Shown piece by piece: positions 35,901 to 46,936 of a DNA stretch of 64,000 nt. Both the position numbers and the translations under genes were made by a program. Source of the stretch: Cladobotryum mycophilum (taxonomy: Eukaryota; Ascomycota; Sordariomycetes; Hypocreales; Hypocreaceae); contig CM071589.1 in the NCBI GenBank assembly GCA_036429605.1, positions 6,820,001-6,884,000 of the forward strand, given 5' to 3'. The notes under the pieces were generated by a model. It did no database searches, was not told the DNA's origin, and saw only the letters and a program-made list of their open reading frames with translations. Position 1 is the stretch's first letter; every line of letters begins with the position of its first letter.

Positions 35901-36248
35901 GACGCTATTCTAGAGATGAAAGGAAGCCCAAATACTCAAGATGAAGAGGGAAGAACAGCAATATCTCACTGCGCCGAGGTAGGCCATCAATGGCACCTCA
36001 GACGACTTATTAGCATCGGTGCCCAGGTTGACCTTGCTGACAAAAGAAAACAGTCCCCGCTGTATTGGGCAATATCAGTCGGGTCTGAAGTTGTCATCAG
36101 AATCCTTTTGGATACCCAGCAGGTAGATTTAAACAGACTAGCCGAAGATGATTCCAGTCTTGTCTCAATTGCGGTCGAACGCGGTCTCACAAACGCTGTA
36201 GGATGGCTAGTCGACAGTGGAATAAATGCAGATTTGCCGGATGCCAGG

Positions 36249-36644
36249 GGCGATACACCACTGTCCCTGGCAGCAAAAAGAGGATATATAGCCATTACAG
36301 AACGGCTTCTCAACAATGGCGCTACTATTGATCAGCCGGATGCCAGAGGCGATACACCACTGTCCTTGGCAGTAAAGGGAGGATATGTCGCCATTGTGGA
36401 ACAACTCCTCAATAACGGTGCTACCGTTGATCAGCTGGATGCTAGAGGCGATACACCACTGTCCTTGGCAGTAAAAGGAGGATATATCGCCATTATAGAA
36501 CGGCTTCTCAACAATGGTGCTACTATTGATCATCAAGATAGCAGAGGCGATACACCACTGTCCTTGGCAGTAAAAGGAGGATATGTCGCTATTACAGAAC
36601 AGCTTCTCAATAATGGCGCTACTATTGATCATCCAGATAGCAGA
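36249..36644 (+). repeat. Four near-identical 99-bp ankyrin units
   Basis: The segment beginning GGCGATACACCA recurs at 36249, 36348, 36447 and 36546, exactly 99 bp apart, with only a few substitutions per unit. Each unit encodes one 33-residue ankyrin repeat. Identity at the DNA level, including third positions, indicates recent tandem duplication or gene conversion. Confidence 0.93.
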
Positions 36645-37106
36645 GGTGCGACTCCATTGGTCTTGGCTATTCAAATGCAACACAAACAAACAGTACAAGT
36701 CCTTCTTGATAAAGGCGCCAAAATTGAGATCAACTATTGTGGTCTTACTCCATTTTGGATTGCCGTGCGCTTAAAGAATTATGAGTTGACGGAGATGCTC
36801 CTTAACAGAGGGGCTAATATTGAGACAAAGACGGACGGCAAGAGGCTTCTTGCATGGGCCATCAAATGGAATGAGGAAGCTTTAGTACGGCAGCTAGTAG
36901 ACAACGGCGCTTTCATTGAGGAACGTGATGGAAATGGCAATACTGCTTTGCTAGTTGCTATCAAACATCACCGGAAGGACCTTGTATTGCAACTTCTCGA
37001 GAAGGACGCCTTAATCGATATACATAATGAAAATGGTGAGACAGCTCTGCATTTAGGTGCTCGCTCAGGTCAGAGTGAAATTGTTCAGCAGCTTCTAGAA
37101 AAAGGC

Positions 37107-37718
37107 GCCGCCATTGAGGCAAAAAATAGGTGGGGCGATACAGCTTTAATCAAAGCTGCTTATCGGGGCGAGGCAAATGTGGTACAGTTGCTCATAGACA
37201 AAGGCGCAGACATTGAGGCAAAAAATAATCGCGGCGATACAGCTTTAATCAGAGCTGCTTATGCCGGTATGGTTGATGTGGGTGAGGTGGGTGATGTGAT
37301 ACGATTGCTCATAGACAAAGGCGCAGACATTGAGGCAAAGGATGAGAATGGTTCAACAGCTTTAATGGAGGCTGCTAAATGCGACAGAACCATACCCATA
37401 CAGTTGCTTTTGGGAAAAGGCGCAGACATTGAGGCAAAAGATAATGATGGTTCAGCAGCTTTAATCCAAGCTGCTTATTGGGGCAAGGCAAATGTAATAC
37501 AGTTACTCCTAGACAAGGGCGCAGACATTGAGGCAAAAGATAAATGGGGCGATACAGCTTTGATCAAAGCTGCTTCTTCCGGTAACACAGAGACGATACG
37601 ATTGCTCATAGACAAAGGCGCAGACATTGAGGCAAAAGATGAGAATGGTTCAACAGCTTTAATGGAGGCTGCTAAATGGGACAGAACCAAAGCCGTACAA
37701 TTGCTTTTAGAGAAAGGC
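37107..37718 (+). repeat. Second 99-bp ankyrin repeat block with one insertion
   Basis: A conserved CATTGAGGCAAA segment recurs near 37107, 37206, 37323, 37422, 37521 and 37620. Spacing is 99 bp except for one 117-bp step, where six extra codons (a GMVDVGEVGD-like stretch) were inserted. Units at about 37300 and 37600 are almost identical to each other over nearly 90 bp, closer than to their neighbours, which suggests duplication of a three-unit block. Confidence 0.85.
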
Positions 37719-37793
37719 GCAGACGAAGCCGTGAAAGACCGAGATGGTCGAACCTATCATAATCATATGGAAGAATATGACTGGTGGTCATGA

Positions 37794-38665
37794 CGCCTAA
37801 AACCAAGTTGGAAGCACTTAGGAATTGTGAGCTTTTGGAGCGTTAATCAAGTAGATACTCAGGATAGTGTTTTGTAATTCAGTCTTAATAAGTCTAACAT
37901 TCATGGGGAAAATGTTTATTCGCCTCTCTCTGTGCTACGCCCTAGCAAGACTGAGACTAAGTACTAGGACTTTCTTTCGGATGTAAAAACAAAGCCAACT
38001 AAATAGAAAGTGAGCAACAAAAGGTAGAGTCTCACCGAGTATATGCGCTCGTAAAGAAGGCCACTGTAAGATTGGCCTGCGTGAAAATGTGCTCAATTGT
38101 CGTGAGTTGGTTGAACGACCTGAGGTCCTAGGGGAGTGAGGTTTCTGTCGGACCAGAATAACCCTTCTTCTAATCACCCTTTCAACAGTATGAGAGAAAG
38201 CAATCACACGTAATTCTCTCATGCTGAACTAACTAGATTAATGGAGGAAACTACTATATGCAATCTAACGACAAAAGTCGTGGGCTCGTAGACCAATGCC
38301 AGTGCTATGAGCTGAGCGTAGTCCTTTATCGTATATCTTCACCATGAGAACGACGAGAAATGACATAAAAGCACCCAAAAACGATGTAGCCGTGAGCTCA
38401 AAGAAAATAGGTTCATACAATAGCATTGTATCATACAATTACGCATTGCGATTAAGGGTTTCATAGAGAATATATCTTGTTCGAAATTGTCAGTCAGGGC
38501 ATGAGCCCGAGGTAACAACTCTGATCCATACATCATCTCTCATACCAACATATATAAATCACCAACTCAAAAACGCCATCCATCAAACAAAACAAATGTC
38601 CCACCCATCCCCAATCACAGCACATTATATACAAACAATCGATCCAAAAAGAAACTGCCCGTCCC
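37794..38665. other. Intergenic, no supported gene
   Basis: The spacer lies between convergent 3' ends of the ankyrin gene and the acyl-CoA synthetase gene. No gene was seen. Confidence 0.5.
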
Positions 38666-40731
38666 TCACGTCGTAGCCTCCTGATAATACTGCAACCCCG
38701 CCCAATCCCACGGCTTCGTCTCCGCCTCTTTATGAACCTGCTTATTCCCCGAAAACTCCACCCCCGGCGTAGGCTTCTCCGCCTCCCAATACTCCTCCAC
38801 GCCAAAGCACTTCTTAATAACCTGCTTCTTGATCGGCTTCAGCGACGCCGTCTGCGGCATCTCCTCGTCCGACTCGATGAAGCGCAGGAGGGTGGGGTGC
38901 ATGTAGCGGGGCAAGATAGGGTGCAGATCCTCGCAGATCTTGGCGAGGCTGATGCGCTGCTCCGGGTCGTGCTGGAGGGCTTGCGCGGGGCGGGTGAGGC
39001 GGACGACGGCGCCGCAGAGTTCCTTAGCTTCGTGGTCGGGGACACCGAGGACGCAGGCTTCAGTGACGTAGGGGAGGGAGGTGAGGGCGAGTTCGACCTG
39101 GACGGTTGGAATGCGGAAGCCTTGGTAGAAGGCATCTGAAAGAGGTGTTAGCTCAAAGTTTCCATACGTAGGAGACAATGGGAGACATTGGACACATTGT
39201 AAAACATTGAGAGACGCTGGATACATTGAAAGATATTGAGGAATATTGAGAGACATTGAGAAACAATGGGAAATGGTGAGAGACGTTGAAGAGAATGCTT
39301 ACAGTCTGCATTGGCGCGACCACAGAAGTAGTATTCGCCATCCCTGAACTCGCCATAATCGCCTGTCTTGAAGTATCCTTCTTCATCAAAGGCAGCCTTG
39401 GTCTTTTCCTCAGCGCCGATATAGCTAGAGGCTCATGTCAGTAAATGGTTCACGTGTAATAGGGCGGGCATACGTACTGTGTCATCATGAATGGACTCCA
39501 GACACAAATCTCGCCTTGGTCGCCTTCCGTCAATTTGACCTTGATACCCGGGACAGGCACTCCAATTGAGTTCTTCACAACACCGTTAGTCTCTTCAGAC
39601 ACCAAGATCCAGATGATTAAGACGTACCGCCAACTCAGTCCCATCAAGAACCCTGTGTGTCGCAAACCCACCAATCTCAGTCGATCCATAAACATTAATA
39701 AACTGCAACCCCGACCACGCCCTCCAAAACTTCAAAACCGACGGCGAGACCATGGCTCCCGAACAGTTAATGTTAGGAATGTACTTCAAACCCTCGAGAT
39801 ACTTCTTCTGCTCCTCCGGGCTCTTGGCCTCCACGAATTCCTTCATGGAGCGCAGCACAGTGGGCGTGAACCCAGCGCCGTTGATGCGGTTCTTGAGAAA
39901 GACGTCCCAGATCTGCTCAGGTGTCGCCCGCTCTCCGGGGATGTGTATCTTGGCTCCAATCATGAGGGGAATGGTCATGCTGATCAACCCGCCAAGCCAG
40001 TGTGGCGGCCTGAAGCACACAGACTCGGCTCCAACATTCGTGTCGGGTAAAAAGCACATGTTGAGTCGGGGAAGAACGGTTCCCTTGGGAGCTCCCGTCG
40101 TTCCCGAAGTAAAGATGACCAAACCGGGGCCATTCGTGTCCATGTCAAGGTTTTCGTCGATTTCGATCATGTCGAGACTTTCCAGCGGTTCTGCGTCGCA
40201 CGAGATGGCGAGTGGTACCACCCCTGACTTACCCTGCTCTTCGAGGAGGGCTGCGGCTTTTTCCGCTCTGTCGAGACATCCCTGGCCTGCGAGGAGACAT
40301 GATGATTTAGAGACTTCAATAAAGTAGAGGGCCTCTTCGGGCATGACACCAGAGCCTGATAAAGTGGTCAGCCAAGTTCGTGGTATACCAGCCCCATGGC
40401 CATAATCAACACTCACCAAACGGGATGCAAGCACCGGCCAGCACACGAGTCGTAAAAAAGCCACGATAAACTCATAACCGCTCTTTGTCAGTATCGAAAC
40501 ATACGGCGCATCCTCTCTGAACAGTCCCCTCTCATCAAACGCCGATGCCGGTAACCGCTCGCGAATAATGTCGCGCATGCGTAGAATGTCGGCAAGCAAT
40601 TCATTATAGCTCTTCTTGAAGCCAAAGACATCGAGGACGTATGGGCCTAAACCAGCGCATCGCTTGGCCGATCGAAGAAACTGGACCAGTAGAGGGTCCT
40701 TGGGGAATCTTTCTCTTGTATATGCCGTCAT
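38666..40731 (-). pseudogene. AMP-binding acyl-CoA synthetase with a one-base break
   Basis: The exons are 40731-40417, 40355-39628, 39572-39478, 39424-39303 and 39135-38666. The ANL-family marks are present: the phosphate-binding loop IFTSGTTGAPKGT, the YGSTEIGG adenylate motif, YFKTGD, and the C-terminal domain with a family-like YQGFRIP hinge. The proteins of this family activate carboxylic acids as CoA thioesters through an acyl-AMP. The coding length is one base short of a multiple of three. The break lies in a run of six T on the minus strand (plus strand 40454-40459): upstream reads in one frame, and the conserved stretch after the run only makes sense in the next. With that run one base longer, all five exons fit and the product would be 576 residues. 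It is either a fresh pseudogene or a homopolymer sequencing error. Substrate is unknown. Confidence 0.82.
39171..39287 (+). repeat. Degenerate ACATTGAGAG minisatellite inside an intron
   Basis: About ten imperfect copies of a 9-12 base unit resembling GACATTGAG fill most of a 167-nt intron of the acyl-CoA synthetase gene. Other introns in the window are mostly 47-90 nt, so the repeat explains the extra length. Confidence 0.75.
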
Positions 40732-41620
40732 GATTTCTGAGTTTTCGTTCTCTATCTCTATACGTATAGTTCGTTCGTCTATTGCGTCTGTCGGGTTTCT
40801 TCTCAAAGATGGGAAAAACGAATGTCCTTTAAGGAAATCGAGTGTCCCCCAAAAGCATTCAATAAACCAAGCACACACCCACACCCCACATCCAATCATC
40901 ATCTTCCAACGGAGTCAATCGCTCCCTAAAAGAAGTCCGTATCCAATCCTGATCTAGGCACTTTATTTCTTCTTTGTCTAGCCTCCTCTTTTTCAGCTCA
41001 AGTGTGTTAGTCCAAGCGCCACAGAACACCGGCCGAACTGCTGGTCTTCGGGGCTGCAATGCAACATCCGACAACTTACATGCGACCGGGTCCGGAGGAG
41101 GGTGGGCTCCATTTTTTTGTGTGTGTACAATCCACTTGCCCTTTCGTTTCACCATGATTAGTCCTAGAGGGTAAGGGTAAGACGTGTGTCGTGGAACAAA
41201 AGAAAAGGGTGTGGCAATTCTAGTAAGTGTGTGGGTTCGGAGAGGACCAGATTCCCGGTCCAAGGAAGATGAGGCTCGAGCTGGACCAGGGGGTCACATG
41301 ATGCATGGGTGTCAATTAATTATGCATGTCTCAGTATCTAGCCGGATACAAGCAGCGGGAATGCTTCTTCATCAGGCTCATTGCGTATCCTCTCCAGGGT
41401 ATATGCTGTAGGCATCGAGCCAGGATAACTGATTGATCAATTTACAAGTCCATACACTCTTATTGAGCCTCATGCTCTCTGGATTTTAATTACGCCGGGT
41501 CCATCAACGTGTGCCAGGAATTATTACGGTACCCTTTTCACGACCGTGCCAAGTATTGCATAATCGACGCTCCCACCATCATTCAAACCAGCCCCCGCAC
41601 AGCAAGTCTTCGGAGGCCCA
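40732..41620. other. Intergenic between synthetase and HET-domain genes
   Basis: This is a divergent promoter region of about 0.9 kb. No gene was seen. Confidence 0.5.
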
Positions 41621-43707
41621 ATGGCTATCTGCTCCGTGTGTAATGTTTGCTTGCGAAAAGTTTGCCCATCAGGAACCAACCGCACTCAAGAAACAATAGC
41701 CGTATTCACCCGACACTGTGCGAAGACAAGAGAAGCCTGCTGGATTTGCTGCAAGTTTTCTCGCTGGCTTGAACGGGAGTATCCAGAGGACTTTGCGTTC
41801 TGGCAGCAAGGCACGTTGGAGATCAACGTCAAGTGCGCCAATTATGGTATCATAGACACAGATATCGGCACGGAACCGGCCATTGCAGTGTTGCATCTCG
41901 CGCCTCAAGACACCGACTTTCAAGACGGCTGCGTCATTGAGATCTACTTTCTTCGCGGCCAAGGTTAGGGGGCCCTTTTGGAAGCCTCCGACCCCCTTGA
42001 CACCATGACTAACTATGCTTAGACTGGGCGAGGCTTAGCCCCCTGACGGTAAAGTACCCGCGCGATGAGAGCAATGATGACCGGATCGCTCAGCGATGGA
42101 TCCAAACGTGCATTGCAGATCATGACAAGTGCAATACCCACGCACCGGGAGAGTGGTACCCTACAAGATTACTGCTGTTGACCCCAGAAGACACATCCGT
42201 TCGATTGATTCACACCAAAGAAGAATTGCCCAATGCGCCCTACATTACGTTAAGCCATCGATGGGGAAAAGTCAGATACAAAACTCTTACCTCTCAGACG
42301 ATAGACCAATTTAAAAAAGAAATCGTGCTGTCCGGCCTCCCAATCGCTCTTCGAGATGCTATCACTTTTGCCCGCCAAATTAGCATCAAATACATCTGGA
42401 TCGATGCTCTCTGCATTAAACAGGATGCCGACAGGAGTGACTTAGAAATTGAGCTTGCAAGCATGCATAAAGTGTATTCGTATTCTCTCCTTAACCTTTC
42501 TGCGACGCTCGCGGAGCAAGGAAACGAACCTCTACTTGTTGAGCGCAATGCCGGCCCTTTTGCCCCGTCACCATTTTACTTTCGAGTTTCTGGTCGACTG
42601 CAGACGTATTACATTGTCGATGGTGATATATGGCAAGACGAGATTGACGAGGCGCCACTCCAGAAAAGAGCATGGGTCTTCCAGGAGCGCTTCCTTTCCA
42701 CCAGAGTGCTCCACTTCGGGCAGCGACAGCTAGGATGGGAATGCAACGAGCTCAATTCTCTATCACTGTTTCCCAATGGACTCCCACCTGGCTTTACACC
42801 GTCCACAAGGGCCCAAGTCATCTCCAAGGTGAAGCTGGGCCTGGGCCGTGGATCTACGAGCGAGGAGTTTCGGGAAGCCTGGGCCGACATTGTTGCCAAG
42901 TACTCCATGTGTGACCTGACCATGTCTAGCGATAAACTACTCGCCTTTTCAGGCGTCGTGAAGATGCTTGAAGAATCTAGCGGTGATGAGTACATTGCTG
43001 GTTTGTGGAAGAGCACCCTCGTCTATGATCTCGCCTGGCTACGCAGCGACACGGACGCCTTAGAAAAACCTTGGAGCACAACCCGTGACCGAGCCCCCAG
43101 CTGGTCCTGGTTGTCTGTCGACGGGGAGGTAACTCTCCCATTCATGAAAGATGCGCTGCCGTTGCAGCAATTCGCGAGGCTCACTCAATATCCAACACCT
43201 GATTTGGCGGGAAGCTCGGTGGCTTCCGCTCGTGGCACCATCGAGTTGGAAGCACTCACGATGCCAATCACGGCAGTGAAGTGGGAAGAGGACAAGATTT
43301 CCAGCTTCTCTGTAGCAGGGCTCTGGTTTCATGAGGGAGTAAGCGAGGACACTTCGCATCTGTACTTGGATGGCCCAAGGGACGAAGTAAACGACCTACT
43401 TCAGCGGGGTGTTCACATTGTCCCGCTGTTTACCACAAAAGCAGCCATCATCGCTGTAGCATTGACTCGTCTTGATGACGGTTCACATCGCCGGATCGGT
43501 ACATGTCAGATTGAGTATCGCCGCATCAACTTTGGTAGCCCAGGAGACCTCACTGTGCCTGATGGATGGACACAAGGTCCTCCTATTGTTGCACCAAAGG
43601 ACGGACGGCTAATCGAGGACATCCGGAACTTGACAGCTGATCAGCTCCGCAAATTTATAATAACCAGTCGCTCCACAGGCAAGTTTCGTTGTATTAACTT
43701 GGTCTAG
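41621..43707 (+). CDS. HET-domain protein
   Basis: The exons are 41621-41963 and 42023-43707, giving 675 residues. The intron has a CTAAC branch site. After an N-terminal cysteine-rich stretch (paired C-x-x-C residues near 4-11 and 43-46), the HET domain begins around residue 185. It shows the classical blocks: YITLSHRWG, then LPIALRDAITFARQ, then YIWIDALCIKQD, and later AWVFQERFLSTRVLHFG. HET-domain proteins can trigger heterokaryon incompatibility, a programmed cell death after fusion with non-self hyphae; most family members have unproven roles. No NACHT or repeat domain is fused. The frame is clean over the whole length. It lies in the accessory part of the window, where such genes are common. 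Confidence 0.92.
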
Positions 43708-44031
43708 AGTGTACGTATTATAGCTATATTGCACGATTTGTTAGTTTTTACTGTGCGATCAAAATCACAAGGTAGATAGGCCAAGACAGCTTATATATGA
43801 AGTTTTTGATTGAAAGAGCTGCCTAATAGCAAACTAAGAATGCAACAGGGGTTGACCATAGACGACAGAATTTTATCCACATTGCGTAACCAAGTGTTTT
43901 ATATACATGGATCTGTGCCATGATCATTGACCCATCACCCTTTCGAGGCTCTGGCCATAATGCCAGCCTTATTCATAGCCTCAGACACACATTTTTCTTC
44001 TTTTTTTAGACACTCACTTCTTAGTAGCTGC
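43708..44031. other. Spacer between convergent HET and trypsin genes
   Basis: This 324-bp stretch holds the two 3' ends. No gene was seen. Confidence 0.55.
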
Positions 44032-45018
44032 TTAAGCGAGGTTGCTGTTGATGAAGCTGATGTAGTTGCCCAGACGGGTGTAGACACCAGGGAATCCGGC
44101 CTCGGCGCATCCCTGGCCCCAGGAGACGACACCGACGACGGTACCGCTGGCATCAACAATGGGGCCACCGCTGTCACCGGAGCAAGAGTCCTTGCCACCC
44201 TGGGTCAAGCCAGCGCAGAACATGTTGGTGGTGATCTCGCCGCTGTAGTCGGTGTTGCAGGTGGCGCGGGCAATGACGGGGACGGAAACCTTGTTCAATC
44301 TGGCGGGAATGCTCTGCGAGTTCTCGCTGGTGGTTCCCCTGTTCAATACCGATTAGTATTTTTTTCCCCCTTCAGAAATACGGCCCGATGAGCCGAAAGA
44401 GACGTGTGGGGGGAGGTGTCCCTTGGGCGAATCAGGATCAGGGTACGGGTATTGCACTTACCAGCCAGCGGTGGTGACGGTGGAGCCAGCAGCAGGATCA
44501 GAGCCCGATGCAGTAAGCTTGGCATAGGCAACGGTGGAGCTTGTGGGGATGGAGGAGGACAAGTGCCAGACACCGACATCGTTGTCAGGGACTCCTTGGC
44601 TGTCCTCCTTGTAGCCGGGGTGCAGAACGAGGGATGAAACGCTGACAAGGGTACCGCCAGAGTTCCAGGTCTGTTATCAAACTGATTAGATCCCATCTCG
44701 ATTCGCATAGAGAAGAAAAGAAAAAAAGGTGAAACAAAGGGGGAAGATGAGACTCACGTTGGTTCCAGCGCGGACCTTGACATTGGTGGCAGTCGAGTTG
44801 ACAGTGCAGTGACCAGCCGTGACAACAGTCCTGGCGTTGACCAAGACACCACCGCAGATGTGACCGAAGCCGTTCTCCTGCAGGGAGACAATGTAGGGGA
44901 ACTCGCCAGCTCCAGCCTGGGTTCCTCCGACGATTTCGGTACCGCGGGGCAGGATGGCGGCTCCCATGGCGAGAGGCAGCATCGCGGCCGCGGAGACGAG
45001 TGAGAGCAAAGAGGCCAT
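44032..45018 (-). CDS. Secreted trypsin-like serine protease (S1)
   Basis: The exons are 45018-44758, 44670-44462 and 44338-44032, giving 258 residues. A signal peptide (about 1-19) and short propeptide precede the mature start IVGG at residue 29. The catalytic triad is complete: His70 in TAGHC, Asp118 in NDVGV and Ser213 in GDSGGP. Asp207, six residues before the serine, sits at the bottom of the S1 pocket and predicts cleavage after Lys or Arg. Six cysteines allow three disulfides. Fungal trypsins are rare outside pathogens and insect- or plant-associated species, where they degrade host protein. A TATA box lies 110 bp upstream. The gene appears intact and strongly codon-biased to C at third positions, which fits high expression. 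Confidence 0.95.
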
Positions 45019-45127
45019 TGTGGAGAAGAGCTCTGCTGTAAAGGATGAAAGGGTGATGGGAGAGATGATTGTTCAGATGAAACTGCTGCTGATGATTCTC
45101 CAGATCAAAGGGGGATCATCCCATTCA

Positions 45128-45135
45128 TATTTATA
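45128..45135 (-). promoter_or_regulatory. TATA box of trypsin gene
   Basis: TATAAATA on the minus strand lies 110 bp upstream of the trypsin start codon, with a pyrimidine-rich leader between. Confidence 0.55.
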
Positions 45136-45774
45136 TCCAAAAACCAACAACATATCCTCCCATCATGTAGGACTGTATTGGATATCCAAGTTCCATCCTT
45201 ACCACATCCTCAGTCAGCTGCTCGAATCGTCAGCAAATGCAAGACGACGGCCGATGACGAAGTCAACCAAAAGGTCCTCCTTCCCAATACGACCTTTTCG
45301 CCCAGAGCATTCCCGGGTTTAGCAAAAGACCCCCCTCCCCCCAAGAAAAAAGAGAGGATCCCAAAAGCAGAAGGCCATAATTCGGCCAGACCACGACAGC
45401 AGCGCCCTTAGTTGCCCGCATCGTAAACCCAAGAACAGCGTTTTCGTAGGTAGGATGAATACTACCTTGGAAGCCCATTGCAGTGCCTCTCCCCCCCCCT
45501 TCTCCTCTCCCCAAAGAGCAAAGAAGGCCTACCTACCTATCAAACGCCTCTTCCGCGACGTTGGGCGTTGGAAGATAACGCCCAAGACAACTCGGAAGAT
45601 GCGCAGGGCCCCCCCCGGATTAACAGCCTTCCTTATCCATAAGGTCTTGCCGAGCCGGGATCTCTTATCACACTTGCCGATACTACCTTCTTATATCGAC
45701 CTTCTATACTTAGATAATTACCAACAACGGAGCTTAATTAAAAGCATCATTTTTTATATTATGCTTGTTCCTGG

Positions 45775-45805
45775 TTTTTTTTTTTTGGGGGGGGGGGGGG
45801 GGGGG
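45775..45805 (+). repeat. T12-G19 homopolymer junction
   Basis: Twelve T followed by nineteen G. The G tract could form a quadruplex and is unstable in replication and hard to sequence, so its exact length is uncertain. Confidence 0.9.
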
Positions 45806-46539
45806 AGACATCTTCTTCAAGTATATTGAAATCACAGTTATCAATTACCTTCTGCATTCAGCTTCGGGGGCTGCCTATGGGCACAGATAACAAGACCACG
45901 CGTCCCTTGAAGATATATCCATTTAAAATCCATGTATGCATACATGCTTGTACATACCTCTGTCCAGCTATGGAGAACAGACCAGCTGCGGGGTATCACA
46001 GCCCCCGGCATTTGCCTCTCTCGCTCCCCCGGCAACTACTCGAAATATCCGTAGGCCCCACTGACGAGCCTGCGGATGGTCGCCAAGAATGAATGACCTG
46101 TGCACACAGCGGAAGGAAGGGCCATGTATGCAGAGGACATCTGATACTGCTACTACATCGTGGCTAGAGAGAGTGGTTCCAAGTTTTTTTTTTGAGGACC
46201 CTTATGGATCTAGGACTTGTTGATTATGATTATTCGTTATGATTACCCTGTAGGAAGCATGCCAAGCAGGCTAACACTTACTACTACGTCTGCTTCTCCT
46301 GCGATCTATGGATACTTTGTAGGGTATAAGCATTTTTCACTGAGAAGGGTTAGAAGCTCTTATTACCTACATCAAAATCCATGAATCCGACATGAACGGG
46401 AAAAGTTGTCTAATACGGAGAAATCAGTATACTCCGTACTAGCAAAACGACCAGATAAAACAATTAAAATAAAAAAGATAGGATGTCGGTGGTCTTGCTT
46501 TGTCCAACAGGGTCTTCATGATCACGACCACCCGGAGTA

Positions 46540-46563
46540 AACAACAACAACAACAACAACAAC
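46540..46563 (+). repeat. (AAC)n microsatellite
   Basis: About eight copies of AAC in perfect tandem, in a non-coding stretch. Confidence 0.9.
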
Positions 46564-46936
46564 AAAAAAGGAAATACTGGCACTGGGAATTTAGCCTAAC
46601 CCTCAAGGGCGGATGGAACCGACCGTGGCGCATGACGCAATATCCTCCCACTCAAAAGTCCGTTAACGAATTCACACAATTGGTCCATGTCACCCAGCGC
46701 GCTCAAGGCCCGTCCGATGCCTTGCCTAGGCATGCAACGCAACCCAAGACAAGCAACTAAATATCTTATCCGATGGAAATCTTCCGCAGCCAAGATGAGG
46801 CAGATTGATGAAATGATCAATAATTATTACATGTACAATCTATAGGGTGGGCTAATCATACAAGATCAAGAAATAAGCAAGGATGTCCCCTCGCACCACT
46901 CCCCCGGTCACATCCATTAAATCCACGCTCTATGCC

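Larger units (their letters stand above)
32912..37793 (+). pseudogene. Ankyrin-repeat membrane protein gene with frameshift and nonsense codon
   Basis: The N-terminal frame (32912-33469) encodes a signal-like helix and further hydrophobic segments, a region with TSRDVCELFNRGG and an ILELVY strand. It runs into TGA right after a run of six G (33456-33461). One base fewer in that run continues into FAPKPNLSLNVGI, the family's next conserved block, in another frame. That frame has an in-frame TAG at 33612-33614, after which coding resumes in the same frame through IAGTVALCFGMW and 1,364 further codons. These comprise membrane segments, a globular middle region and about 18 ankyrin repeats at the C-terminus (about residues 745-1355 of that frame). 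This domain order is known in large fungal ankyrin proteins of unknown function. No intron I tested removes both lesions. The long downstream frame is clean, so loss is recent or partly an assembly artefact. Confidence 0.78.
45136..46936. other. Intergenic with simple repeats, no supported gene
   Basis: This 1.8-kb stretch includes an AT-rich segment (about 45640-45775), a T12-G19 junction, and an (AAC)n microsatellite. No coding domain was found. Confidence 0.5.

Noticed and set aside
36249..36644. Regular repeat array that might suggest CRISPR
   Set aside because: Units are contiguous 99-bp coding repeats without unique spacers, in a fungal genome.
36207..36698. Minus-strand frame with repeated segments
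   Set aside because: It is the antisense of the 99-bp ankyrin units and is repetitive only because they are.
43927..44391. Plus-strand frame of 154 codons
   Set aside because: It is antisense to the last trypsin exon, and its Gly/Val/Ala-rich content reflects the complementary codon bias.
46414..46438. Short inverted repeat TACGGAG...CTCCGTA
   Set aside because: Seven-base arms with an 11-base spacer are too short to call an element, and no flanking duplication was found.
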